A DNA stretch of 64,000 nt from Palaemon carinicauda (lineage: Eukaryota > Arthropoda > Malacostraca > Decapoda > Palaemonidae): assembly GCF_036898095.1 (NCBI RefSeq), contig NC_090739.1, forward strand, positions 103,313,758 through 103,377,757. Reading direction: 5' to 3'. Under the pieces are notes generated by a model. That model saw only the letters and a list, made by a program, of their open reading frames with translations, ran no database searches and was not told where the DNA came from. Every line of letters begins with the position of its first letter. Within the stretch, counting starts at the first letter, position 1. The position numbers and the translations under genes were made by a program. Positions 53,050 through 63,464 of the stretch are shown here, piece after piece.

Positions 53050-55492
53050 CTATCTATGGGGTGGGTGCTTATGTCTGATGTGGCTGTTAAGTCCTAGTCT
53101 GTGGTGGAAGAGTCGCGGACAGTGTTCACAAGGGAGGGTAGGTGGTGGGCGGGGTTGTTCTAATCGCTCTCTCCTTCTTCTCCTCCTAGCGTCCTCATTT
53201 TGTCTCCTCCTCTCCTCGAAGTCCACGGTGCCATGGTGTACTGTACTCCTCCAGGTTTTCCTGTCCCTGGCTGTTTCTTCCCATGAGGAAGGATCGATGT
53301 CAGTTAGAGCCAGGGTGCGCTTTAGTTGATCTTTATAGCGCATTTTCGGGGCTCCTCGTGGTCTGGTGCCCTGGGTCAGTTCTCCGTAGAATATTTTCTT
53401 TGGGAGCCTAGATGGATCCATCCTATGCACGTGTCCTATCCAGCGGAGGCGGTGGTGGATGATGGTGGCCTCCACGCTGGTCAGCGAGGCACGTTCTAAG
53501 ACTTCAATGTTGGTGGTGTGGCTCTCCCAGGGGATTTTCAAGATCTGCCTCAGTTTCACTTGTTGGAAGCGTTCTAGGTTTTCAATAAGGTTTCTATATA
53601 GCGTCCATGTTTCACATGCATACAGGAGCGTGGAGAGGACTACTGCCCTGAACACCATTATTTTGGTGGTCATTGTCAGTGTGTGGTTGTTAAATACGCG
53701 GCAGTTGAGTCGGCCAAAGGCGGAGTGGGCTGCCCTGATCCTGTTCTCCACGTCCTTTTTGCTTGTGGGAGCTGATTTTAGGATGCTCCCTAGGTAGGAG
53801 AACTGGTCCACCTGTTCTAACGGTTGGTCATTCACTGTGGTATTGAAGTTTGGGAGCATCAGTCCTGGTGGATGTTGGACGAGGGTCTTGGTTTTGTCTG
53901 TGTTGACTTGCATCCCAAAACGTTCGTAGGCAGAGTTGTATGCATCAGCTAACGACTGCAGGTCCTCTGCCGTCTGACCTGGGGTGGCATTGTCGTCAGC
54001 ATACTGCAGTTCTCGCACTGCACACAAGGTGGTTTTGGTTCTGGCGCGGAGTCTAGCGAGGTTGAAAGCGCCTCCATCCATGCGGAAATGTAGGTCGACT
54101 GAGGGTGTGTCTGGGGGAATCTCGTTGAGCATTGCTGCGGTGTATAGCGAGAAACACGGGGCCAGAACACACCCCTGCTTCAGGCCGCCGTTGATGGGAA
54201 TGGGTCTGAAATAGAGTTCTGGTGGCAGACTCTCCCAACCATTCCGTCATGGAGGGCACGCACCAGCTTGACAAAATCGGGTGGGCAGCCATATCTTTTG
54301 AGGACAGCCCACATGGCAGGTCGAGGTACTTGTCGAAGGCCTTTTTCAAATCCCAGAAGATGAACATTATGGGCTGTTGTTGTTCGAGGCTCTTCTCTTG
54401 TAGTTGTCGCGCACAGATCATGTCTATGGTCCCGCGCGAAGGTCGAAAGCCGCACTGGGACTCTGGCAGGACGTCTTCTGCGAGAATAAGGAGGCGGTCA
54501 AGGAGAATCCGAGCGAAAATCTTACTCGCAATGCTTAGTAGTGATATTCCCCGGTAGTTGTTACAGTTCTGCCTGTCTCCCTTCTTGAAGATGGTAATGA
54601 TGTTTGCATCGCGGAAGTCACTGGGGAGGGTCTTGGTCTCCCATATTTTCAGTATAAGGAGCATCAAACGGTTCCTCAAACCGGGGCCACCGTGAGTGAG
54701 GAGCTCCAACGGGATGTTGTCTGGCCCTGGGGCTTTGCCAGGCTTCATGTGCTGCAGGGCCTTGTTGAAGTCATGGATGGAGGGTGGTATTGCCATCCAG
54801 TGATGGACGGGATGCTGCGGGGTCATTCGCAGGAGATCGTCTGGGGTGTCTGCTTGGTCATTGAGGAAGTTCTCAAAGTGAGACCTCCACCTGGCCAGAA
54901 TGCCCTCGCTGTCGGTGATGGTCGTGGCCCCATCCGCGTCCTTCAGGCTGCCCACTGATGACCGTGTGGGACCGAATATTTCCTTTGTTGTTGCATAGAA
55001 GCTGCGCAGGTCACGTTGGTCAGCTAAACTCTGTATTTCTGCAGCTTTTCTTTGCAACCAGGTGTTCTGGGCTTCACGGATCCCTCTTTGGCAACCAGCT
55101 TCAGCCACCTTGTGAGCACATTTGTTAGCTGCTGTTGGTTGGTTTTCCAAAGTCAGGCGTGCTTGTCGTTTGGTTTCAATGAGAAGAAAGAGGGTAGCAT
55201 CACTCTCATCAAACCAATCCTGCCGTTTCTTGGTGGTGTAGCCTAGTGTTTCCTCCGCGGCACGGTCCATGGCGTTTCTGAGGGTGGTCCAGTGGTGCTC
55301 AACAGTGACCTGACCCACGGGGTCTGCGAGGTGTTGTTCGCAGGCCTCCTTGTAGTTCTGTGCCACCTGTGGGTTGCGGAGCTTACTACAATCAAAGCGT
55401 TGGTGTGGTACGCTGTCAGGTGCCCTTCTGGGTGATCGTAGGGTCGTCACGGAGAGTCGGGAGATGAGGAGTCTGTGGTTCGTCCAGCAGTC
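53050..55492 (-). pseudogene. LINE reverse transcriptase with C-terminal zinc finger, frameshifted
   Basis: The sense frame starts at the DCWTNHRLL junction (55492) and stays open to about 54335: linker, then HMKPGKAPGPDNIPLELL, FKKGDRQNCNNYRGISLL, QCGFRPSRGTIDMI and FWDLKKAFDK with the first catalytic Asp. A frameshift near 54335 moves it to VPRPAMWAVLKRYGCPPDF (to about 54195). A second shift leads into the 360-codon frame 53050-54132, which has LQYADDNA (YADD at 44-47 intact), LRWIGHVHRM (229-238) and a C-terminal C2H2 finger (CEHC .. HIRHKH) probably used for nucleic-acid binding. The finger is known in several arthropod LINEs; the clade here is not settled. Confidence 0.88.
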
Positions 55493-55493
55493 C

Positions 55494-55565
55494 CCCCTCT
55501 GATGGTCCAGCACTTTGCTGCAGTAGAGGCCCCTCTGATGGTCCAGCACTTTGCTGCAGTAGAGG
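55494..55565 (+). repeat. 36-bp tandem duplication at the inversion junction
   Basis: 'cccctctgatggtccagcac' starts at 55494 and 55530, with an exact 36-bp period. It belongs to the inverted 5'UTR segment and directly adjoins the breakpoint. Read on the minus strand it adds twelve codons in frame to the RT relic, giving a misleadingly long frame. Confidence 0.9.
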
Positions 55566-56344
55566 GGCTTGAGTGTCACAATGATGGGCTGGGCAATGGC
55601 GGTGGGGTAGTTTATCCACCCTGGCAGGCTCAACCATACCGCTAAGGCCAGTTCTGAGAGACCAGACCAAGACTGGACCCCTATAGGCCTTCTCCTTTAT
55701 CTAAGATAGGCAAAGGCTAGGAGAAGGAAAACTCCAAAATCAAACCAAACAAGACCCCAACGGCGGAGCTTCCCAGCGCCGGCGGAAGAGGGCAATGCCT
55801 GTCGGGCAGACAACAAGGCGGGCCTTGACATAACAAGAACCCGGCAACCCGATGCAACCAACATCGGAGAAGCCGCCTGTCTCATATATCTTGAGCCGCG
55901 GTGAAAACGATGTGGGCCAAGTGTGTGTGCGTGGCCGTTGCAGAGCCACGACCACCCAAAACAATATACCCAGCTACTGGCATTCTGTCATTTCCTCCAC
56001 CCTTCTTCATCTCTTTCTCACCATCATCAACACCACCAAGTCCTGAGGCGACAGCACCGTGGGTGAAGGGGGGCAGGCCTGGATAGCTGGAAGCCCTTAG
56101 CCCACGACTGCACTCAGGCGGCGAGTCTAAGATTCAGTCGCTCTCTGGTGACGGTGCCGTGACACCAGAGTTCGGCAGCTGGACCCGTGACTGGGCTGGC
56201 CTATTGAGGACACCGCAGCCTACCCCACATAGGGAGGCCCCTAGAAAAGGTGGGGTAAACATCGGACACGGCAAACCCATCTGGTCAGCTCACCGCGGCT
56301 GGCGGACATCCCACTAATGCGGTCGAAACAACAAGAAAAAAATA
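55566..56344 (+). other. inverted LINE 5'UTR
   Basis: GC-rich sequence leading into the endonuclease frame in the plus orientation. The overlapping frames of 60-80 codons here have no recognisable domain. It lies wholly inside the target duplications, which is why I assign it to the LINE. Confidence 0.65.
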
Positions 56345-57091
56345 TTAACCTTAGGTGCGTGGAACATCCGCACCCTCCAAGACGTGACGAACACCAACCG
56401 CCCGGAACGACGTACAGCCCTCGTCTGCAAGGAGCTAGCCCGCTTCAATGTTGATGTGGCGGCTCTTAGCGAGGCCAGACTACCCGAAGAGGGCAACATC
56501 AGGGAAGCTGGAACAGGCTACACCATCTTCTGGAAAGGCAAGGCCCTAGAGGAGCCTCGCATCCACGGTGTCGGCTTCGCCATCCGTTCCCAGCTAGTGC
56601 AGCAGCACAACCTCGCTCTCAAGGCCATTAGTGAGTGCCTGATGATTGTCCGCATCCCCATCACGTGGGACAGACACCTCACCCTGATCTCTGTCTACGC
56701 CCCGACTATAACCTCAACCAATGATGACAAAGCTCCCTTCTACACCCAGCTCAACCGCACCATCCAGGCAGTGCCCGCCAATGACAAGCTCGTTGTGCTT
56801 GGCAACTTTAATGCCCGAGTAGGAAAAGACCATCGCCTGTGTGAGGGAATCATCGGCCGCCATGGCATTGGAAATTGCAACGCCAATGGCCAACTCCTAC
56901 TGGGTCTGTGTGCAGAACACCAACTTGTGGTAACCAACACCATCTTCCAGTTACCAAAGCGACAAAAGACCACATGGAGACACCCACGGTCTAAACACTG
57001 GCACACCCAGGACTACGTCCTGACCAGAGCCAGAAACCGAGGAGACGTCCGCATCACCCGATCCATACCCGGAGCGGACGACTGCTGGACG
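56345..57091 (+). pseudogene. LINE APE-type endonuclease, inverted segment
   Basis: The frame from 56384 to 57106 (240 codons, the last few from the target duplication) is the nicking domain of the LINE: upstream ILTLGAWNIRTLQD in the same frame, then VAALSEARL (Glu30), RIHGVGFAIRS, LISVYAPT (101-108), GNFNARVG (140-147), WRHPRSKHWHTQDYV and GADDCW. The family motif is GDFNARVG; here Asp141 is Asn (AAC), so catalysis should be lost. A likely start ATG at 56319 is out of frame because of a short A-run change near 56336-56342. The annotated ATG at 56384 is internal. Vertebrate databases call such domains craniofacial development protein 2-like. Confidence 0.88.
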
Positions 57092-57100
57092 ATAATGAAT
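57092..57100 (+). repeat. target-site duplication, right copy
   Basis: 'ataatgaat', directly after the endonuclease sequence. The first A could instead belong to the element, giving an 8-bp duplication. Confidence 0.8.
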
Positions 57101-57397
57101 ATATAAAGCTTAAAACCAGTAGCAGGAGATTTTTGCCTTTCAATAGAAACTTTGTCATTTTAATGCTTTGAAAAAAATCCCTGTTCACTAGATTGAAGAA
57201 AAATAAATAGGATCTTCCACTACAAACAAGCATTTGGAATGCTATACGTAACCAGAATAATTAAAATATTGACATTATGGAAAAACATGATCAATTTAAT
57301 GAAAATTACTCAAACAAGCTTTATATGCAGTTTTGAGAATAAACTTACAAACTCTTTCAGGAAAAACTTTCAAAACAATTCGGCATTAGTTTGAACC

Positions 57398-57487
<90 letters not shown>

Positions 57488-57799
57488 TGGCTTTCTAATG
57501 CTTGGCAATGCTTTTAAGACCTTAAATACATTGATTCCCTTCACTAATATTCTATATTTTCTATTCATGGCTTTCCTTACTTCCTGTTACACAAGATAAA
57601 TGGATTAGTTGCTCACAAAAATATGTAAACCGATTTAATAAATAAATAAGCAAAATCTTTACAGAGCATACTACTTTCTCCCTTTGTTCAACTGAAAGAT
57701 ATGAAAAATAATTCTAGTAATACACTGTAGCATGTTGTATGAAATTTTCAGTTCAGTAGAATTATCTGTCATTATTGCAAGAAGGGAGTAAATATAACA
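57101..57799. other. AT-rich sequence with one GA tract
   Basis: Apart from the (GA)n at 57402-57482 no feature was supported. Confidence 0.55.
57402..57482. repeat. (GA)n microsatellite
   Basis: About 40 uninterrupted AG units. Confidence 0.97.
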
Positions 57800-59519
57800 A
57801 ATTTCAAAGTATTTTGTACTTAACCTAACTATACAAACCTGAGTTCTTTACATAAGAGATGATACAGTGCAAGCTGGTTTAGCCATAAAAACATTAACGC
57901 GAGGTGTCAATAACCCTTCGTTAGTTAGCAAGGGTAGCGCAGGGTAGACCAACCAACCGGCTCACACACTCACCCAATAACTGAGCTCACTTTTGATCAC
58001 AGGTAGTACTTCTAGCTGGAAGGTGATGGTGGGACAAGTTAGTGTAACTGAGGTTTATATAGTTTAAAAAATACAAATTACTTCCTAATTTGCCATTTAC
58101 TCCTGAACAAATACAAATAGTTTTTTACATAGAAAACTCACCCTAAGGTGGGTGGAAGTCTTATTTTAACAGGCTGAAGACCATTGCCTGGGATACAAAT
58201 CTGAGTTCAATAGAGCATGGGAAGAGCATCCCAACAACCCCTGAACCATTGGCCGATCAGTGCCAAAGGTTTAACTGCCTGTGCAGCCATGGTGAGTGAA
58301 AACTTGCACTGTAACTTTAGCTAGTAAGTACTGTATAAAGAGTTGGTTAACACTCGTGCATACTTAAACCCAGACAGCCTAACTCCCTCTTGCAAGGAGG
58401 TTGGGGACGTAACAAAATACACAATAAACGTATTGAGACCGATAAACGAAAATGAGGTTTACCCGCAGTCGGCCAGTTTGCAGTCTACAGATGCTGTGCC
58501 CTAAGAGAGGGGAAGATGAAGATGAAGACTATGACCGCAGTGACACCTGCCCTCGACCGACTTTTACTAGTCCTGCAAGGGAGCTTAGGTAGCTATACTA
58601 CTTGTTGAGTAGCTACCACAGGACCTAGAATAAACTTATCTAGAATCCTGTGGGTTGAGAGAGGTGAAGGTGGGTTTGCTTTTCTGAACTCCAAAATGGA
58701 GCACCTGCACCACAGAGATATTTCTTTTCAACACAAGGGACGAACCTAAGCCCGTGACATCTGCCCTTCTTGAGGGGGAGGATTGAGTGCACGATCAATG
58801 ACCTGCTAAATCCAAGAAGAGACGGCATTCTTCATAACTCTCCTCTTGACCCTGTCTGTATGGACAAGTAGATGCTTAACGTGAGGGTTAAGTTCCTCTC
58901 GTGAACTTGAGATACTGTATTGCCTAAATCCTCTCACAGGACTACTAACAGCTGATCAGGATCATCAGTTACTTCCCAAAGACTCAAAATCTGGAAGGGC
59001 CTGAACCTAAGGTCTTCTACCACTGGATTCTGAGTCTTACAAATAAAATTCAGGGATGAAGCAGAGTGCAACCAGTCCCCATTCCCTTGAATGGGCAATG
59101 TCATAAAGGCCATATAACTCACTGACCATCTTTGCTGAGGCCAGGGTGAGATGGAAACCCATTTTAGGAGTAAAGTCCTTAATGGCTTGTTGGGGGTTCC
59201 TTTCAAGGAATGGAGCACTGACTATGGAGGTGGTCTAGCTTCTGACTGAGGGAAAGTTAGCTCAAATCTCCTTATAAGCATGGACAATTCCATTGATGAG
59301 GAAATATATACCACTTTCAGTCTAAAGATTTGGCTTAAAAGCTGAGAAATAGCCTTTCACTGCCGACAGAGCAGAGTTCTTCCTCCTTAAAGGTATAACA
59401 AAAGATCGGCAATCAGGGGTACAGTGGCTTTGAATGGAGAGAGACCCATTCCACAAAACCAACCACAAAGGAGTTCCCACTTAGCCTGATAGATGGAGAT
59501 GGAAGACTACCTGAAGTAT
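57800..59519 (-). mobile_element. DIRS-like element C, 3' part, decayed
   Basis: On the minus strand this is a tyrosine recombinase relic followed by the element's terminal region. The recombinase part runs from about 59515 to 58640: SLNFICKTQNPVVEDLRFRP, then DDPDQLL, then 'AVSSWI.QVIDRALNPPPQEG'. It parallels element D (60.3-61.3 kb), but the catalytic His is gone, the Tyr is absent and stops are frequent. The terminal region (57800-58080) has weak inverted arms: 'cctaactatacaaacctgag' and 'aactgaggtttatatagttt'. It ends where the foldback of element D begins, so D either inserted into C or lies in tandem with it. Confidence 0.65.
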
Positions 59520-59823
59520 GACATTCATAGATAATTTGTATTTTTCCTAACTACTGTATACAAACCTTAGTTATTTAATAGGGGTATTACTTTCGGCGTA
59601 GCTGAAATGACGAGCCATTAATTTTTAACGAGGGTTAACTGCCCATACCGCTAGTTAGCAGGGGTAGGGGAGGGTAGCTTGCTACAGATAGCCCTTACAC
59701 ACCTGTGATTGTGCTCCCTTTGCTTGGAGGTAGGACTTGAAGGGGGATAGGATTGGCGGGTAAGTTTGCTTAAATAACTAAGGTTTGTATACTTAGGAAA
59801 AATACAAATTATCTACGAATGTC
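59520..59823. repeat. foldback terminal region of DIRS-like element D
   Basis: 59520-59578 ('gacattcatagataatttgt' .. 'accttagttattta') is the reverse complement of 59771-59823 ('taaataactaaggtttgtat' .. 'tctacgaatgtc'), with one 5-bp gap and about one mismatch. The ~192-bp centre holds the region shared with the ends at 7945 and 57810. The arms are far better preserved than those of element C. Confidence 0.88.
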
Positions 59824-60275
59824 GTTTGTTCCTTAACTGAAATACAAACCACGCTATTTAATAGGGGTGACTCACCCATTAGGAAGGGTGGACGTCCCAG
59901 CCAATCTGGCTTTTGGCTTTACCCAAGGGCTCCTATCCGAGTTTATCAGTACTCATAAAATAATGAGTCCCTGCACAAGCTGTGTGTTGAGGTATGCAGA
60001 AGTGTGACTGTCCTGGTAAAGTTATTCAGAGTTCTTTAGAAGGAAAAACTGTGTAACTAGGACTTTCACAATACCACCTCGTCAGGGTATGGGGACGCAA
60101 CAGTATTAGTCTTAATACTAGTTACACAAGGGAGCATGGTTTACCTACAGTGGTTTGAGGTCAGCAATGCAGAGAACCCAGGATAGTGCTTTCCCCAAAA
60201 GAGGGGAGAATGAAGAAAAGAATAAGGGCCAGTCAAACTTTTCATCCACACAGACTAAAACCGGGTAACAATGCC

Positions 60276-61499
60276 TCAACCTTCTGCTATTTGTCCAATA
60301 AGGAGCTTGAGGTTATAACCCAGCTGTTGTGCAGCCACCATAGGACCGATAGAGAACGTATCGAATCTCCTGTGGGTCACATCTTGCAGGTAGTGGGATA
60401 TGAATGTGGTCTGACGATTCCACACCCCAGCTTGAAGAACCTGCATCACCGAGAAGTTTCTCTTGAATGCCAGGGTCGTAGCTACGCCCCTGACATCATG
60501 AGCTCTGGGGCGACGTGAAGGAGGAGGGTCTGGATTCAGTGTATGGTCTATGACCTTGCGAATCCATGCCGAGACGGTGTCCCTGGTGACTTCTTCTTGG
60601 TCCTTCCTGTGCTGACGAATAGTGCAAGCACATAAGGACAGGCTGCAGCTGTTCTCATAAGATACAGCCTCAAACTCCTCACTGGGCATAGTAAGAGATG
60701 ATCTGGGTCATCTGTTAAAGTATGGAGACTAGAAATCCGGAAAGAGTCGAATCGTGGATCTGCTACTCCTGGGTTCTGAGTCTTAGCAATAAACTCAGGG
60801 ACGAAGCAGAACGTTACCTCTCTCCATCCCCTTAAATGGCTGATGTTGTATGAGACCATGAAGTTCACCGACTCGCTTGGCCAAAGCCAAAGCTAACAGA
60901 AACACAGTCTTCCAAGTTAGGTGGCAATCGGTTGTCTGGCGTAATGGTTCATAGGGAGGTCTCATGATAGACCCGAGAACTCCAACCACGTTCCATGGGG
61001 GAAGTCTTACTTCGGACTGGGGGCAGTTAAGTTCATAACTCCGTATGAGTAAGGAAAGTTCTAGCGATGAAGAAATGTCCATTCCTTTCAGTCTGAGGGC
61101 GAGAGTCAAGGCTGAGCGATAACCTTTTACTGCCAAGACTGACAGGCGCATTTTTTCACGCAAATACACGAGGAACTCCGCTATTGCTGGAATAGTGGCA
61201 TAGAGGGGCGAGATACCCCTTCCACGACACCAACCACAGAAGACTCTCCACTTTGCCTGATAGACTGCTGCTGATGACTTACGCAGGTATCCATACATCC
61301 TAGTCGCAACTTGTTGTGAAAATCTTCTCTGAGAGAGGAGATGCTGGATAGTCTCCAGGCATGAAGTCGTAGTGAAGCTACGGCTTTGTGGAATATGTTG
61401 GCATGTGGTTGTTTGAGTAGATTGTGTCGTGGAGGGATTTCTCTTGGGGGCTCTGTTAGGAGCTGCAGAAGGTCCGGAAACCATTCTGCGTGATGCCAT
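60276..61499 (-). pseudogene. DIRS tyrosine recombinase, frameshifted
   Basis: A site-specific recombinase of the phage-integrase type that would insert the circular DNA copy. The N-terminal, core-binding part lies in the 234-codon frame 60795-61499 (AVYQAKWRVFCGWCRGRGIS, FLVYLREKMRLSVLAVKGYR, SALTLALRLKG), ending in AKRVGELHGL with the first catalytic Arg (209). After a shift, LTDDPDHLLLCPVRSLRLYL (60548-60868) continues, and after another the frame 60276-60689 gives RAHDVRGVATTLAF (His64, Arg67), GVW (Trp90) and FISHYLQD (nucleophile Tyr100). The Arg, H-x-x-R, Trp and Tyr set is complete, but two frameshifts prevent one protein. Confidence 0.85.
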
Positions 61500-62230
61500 A
61501 GCGGAGCTATGAGGGTCATTGAAAGATTGACCGATATTCTGGTCTTCTTGAGTACACTCCTCATCAGACAGAACGGGGGAAAGGCATAAACGTCAATGTT
61601 GTCCCACCGTTGTTGGAAAGTACCTTGCCAGAGAGCCTTAGGGTCTGGGACTGGGGAACAATACAGTGGGAGCCTGAAGTTAAGGGCCGTTGCGAAGAGG
61701 TCCACAGTTCGAGAACCCCACAGTCCCAACTTTATTGGCTACTAGATGATCCAAAGACCACTCGGTACTCACTATCTGAGATACTCTGCTCAGGTTGTCG
61801 GCGAGCACATTCCTTTTGCCTGGAATGAAGCATGCTGATAGTGGTATCAAGTGGATTTCGGCCCATCTCAGTATCTCTACTGCAAAAATGTACCTCCTTG
61901 TTTGGTGATGTAAGCCACTACTGTGGTGTTGTCGCTCATCACCACCACTGAGTGGCCCGCCAGGAACTGTTGGAACTGTTGAAGGGCCAGAAAGATGGCC
62001 TTCATCTCTAGGAGATTCATGTGGAGATACTCTTCTGACTCTGACCAGAGGCCTGAGGCCATGTGGTGCAGCACGTGCCCCCCCCTTTTTTTTGAAGCGT
62101 CTGAGAACACCATCAAATCCGGGGAGAGGACGAGAAGGTCCACTCCCTTTCGTAGGTTCTCGTCTGTCACCCACCCCTGGAGTACTGTCAAGTTCCGCTG
62201 ATCCCACGGGGATCCGGACGTCGGGGGAAT
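61181..62230 (-). pseudogene. DIRS RNase H and following linker
   Basis: RNase H degrades the RNA of the RNA-DNA hybrid. The frame 61877-62191 shows LMVFSDASKKRGGHVL (Asp31), HMNLLEMKAIFLAL (Glu62) and VVVMSDNTTVVAYITKQGG (Asp87), the D-E-D set. It then changes frame to FIPGKRNVLADNLSR and STEWSLDHLVANK (to about 61710). The frame 61181-61729 continues with VDLFATALNFRLPLYCSPVP and DVYAFPPFCLM, the conserved end of DIRS-type RNase H that precedes the recombinase. At least two frameshifts separate these parts. Confidence 0.82.
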
Positions 62231-62399
62231 CGCGAGTCTGATTCCACCGGGACTTGCGTTGCCCCTGGAGGGATCTCATCCTGAGGCGACCATTGGGAAC
62301 TAGACGGCCCAGCGATGAAAGGTGACCGAGGAGACGTAACCACGTTTGAGTTGGAATTTCTTCTCATCTGGGAAAGGGTCTTGCGACCTTTCTCAGCCT

Positions 62400-63312
62400 T
62401 GTTATCCTGTCGTCTGATGGTAAGGCTTTGTGGAGATTGGTGTCTTATGATCATGCCTAAGTATACCAGTCTCTGAGTAGGAAGCAGAGAAGACTTCGAG
62501 ATTTACCATGATCCCCAGATACTGGCAACTCTCACAAGTTTGTCTCAGTGTTGAAGAAGGGTTGATACCGAGTCTGCTAGGATTAGCCAGTCGTCCAGAT
62601 AACGGAGGAGACGGATGCCAATCCTGTGTGCCCAAGATGACACTAGGGCAAACACTCTAGTGAAAACTTGGGGTGCTCTGGAAAGACCGAAGCACAGCAC
62701 CTTGAACTGGTACTTTCTGTTGTCTAAGCTGAATCTTAACACTTTTACCCCCAAAGGACGTACTAGTACATTTCACAAAACTCATCCCTTTACCCCCATG
62801 GACGTACCGGTACGTCCTTGCAAAAAAAATGCTATAAATTTTTTTTTTTTTCATATTTGATAATTTTTGGGGGGTTAAGTATTGGAAATTTCCAAAGAGC
62901 CTAGGGGTAAAAGGGTTAAGAACTTCCTTGAAGACGGATGGACTGGGATCTGGAAGTACACGTCCTTTAGGTCCAGTGTACACATGAAGTCCTGAGGTCT
63001 TACTGCTAGTCTGACCGTGTCTGCTGTCTCCATGCTGAACGGAGTTTGTTTAACAAACTTTTTCAGGGCTGAGAGGTCGATGACTGGTCTCCAGCCTCCA
63101 GACATCTTTCTTACAAGAAAGTGTCGATTGAAGAAGTCTGGGGTCCCTTCCAGGACCTCTTGGAGAGCGCCCTTCTTCAACAGGGTTTGGACTTCTGCCC
63201 GAAGGGCCTGCCCCCTTGCCGATCCCATGGCAAGGGAGTCTATTGACACTGGATTCCTGGTCATGGGAGGTAGAGATGTTATGAATGGGACGTGATACCC
63301 TGGACGGATCAC
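62400..63312 (-). pseudogene. DIRS reverse transcriptase, split by a MITE
   Basis: The upstream frame 62875-63312 gives GYHVPFITSLPPM, LLKKGALQEVLEGTPDFFNR, FLVRKMSGGWRPVIDLSAL and FMCTLDLKDVYFQIPVHPSS with the first catalytic Asp. Coding stops at the MITE (62736-62919). Beyond it the frame 62545-62754 gives KYQFKVLCFGLSRAPQVF and the catalytic box RYLDDWLILAD (Y-L-D-D intact), then shifts into CQYLGIMVNLE (about 62510). The break at the MITE falls exactly at TTAA, and the reading either side of a single TTAA is in one frame, so the MITE alone caused that interruption. Confidence 0.88.
62736..62919. mobile_element. piggyBac-like MITE, 176 bp, TTAA target duplication
   Basis: TTAA at 62736-62739 and 62916-62919 flank a 176-bp segment. 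It starts 'cacttttaccccc' and ends 'ggggtaaaaggg', inverted repeats with one mismatch. TTAA duplication plus CCCTTT-type ends are the signature of piggyBac-type transposition. It carries no coding frame, so it depends on a transposase elsewhere. The left subterminal region holds a ~47-bp direct repeat ('tttaccccca..ggacgtac' at 62743 and 62790), a perfect 18-bp palindrome at 62800-62817 ('ggacgtaccggtacgtcc') and, to the right, 'ttggaaatttccaa' (62882-62895). Confidence 0.88.
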
Positions 63313-63464
63313 GGAGATTGTCCAGAAATTGTCCCCGAGTTGCTTCCACCTGTGAGCATCTTTGTAGGCATTCCCCCACTGGTGGAAACGCAGGGGGAGT
63401 GCCTACCCTAGCGTTTGCGGCCTCGCCCGCTCCCTTTAGGATTCTTTCTTCCCCTGGAGGACAT

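Larger units (their letters stand above)
52984..57100 (-). mobile_element. LINE with 5' inversion (twin-primed) and 9-bp target duplication
   Basis: The RT half runs on the minus strand from 55493 to 52993. The upstream half (5'UTR and endonuclease) runs on the plus strand from 55494 to 57091, head to head with it. The 9-bp 'ataatgaat' flanks the whole at 52984-52992 and 57092-57100, so both halves are one insertion. 'gactgctggacg(a)', which joins endonuclease to RT linker, is present at both segment ends: plus strand 57080-57092 and minus strand 55492-55480. This is the outcome predicted by twin priming at the target. The RT carries frameshifts and the endonuclease has lost its catalytic Asp. 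Confidence 0.88.

Noticed and set aside
55416..55670. 84-codon minus frame with a duplicated LLQQSAGPSEG
   Set aside because: It is the 36-bp duplication read in a different frame, across the LINE inversion breakpoint.
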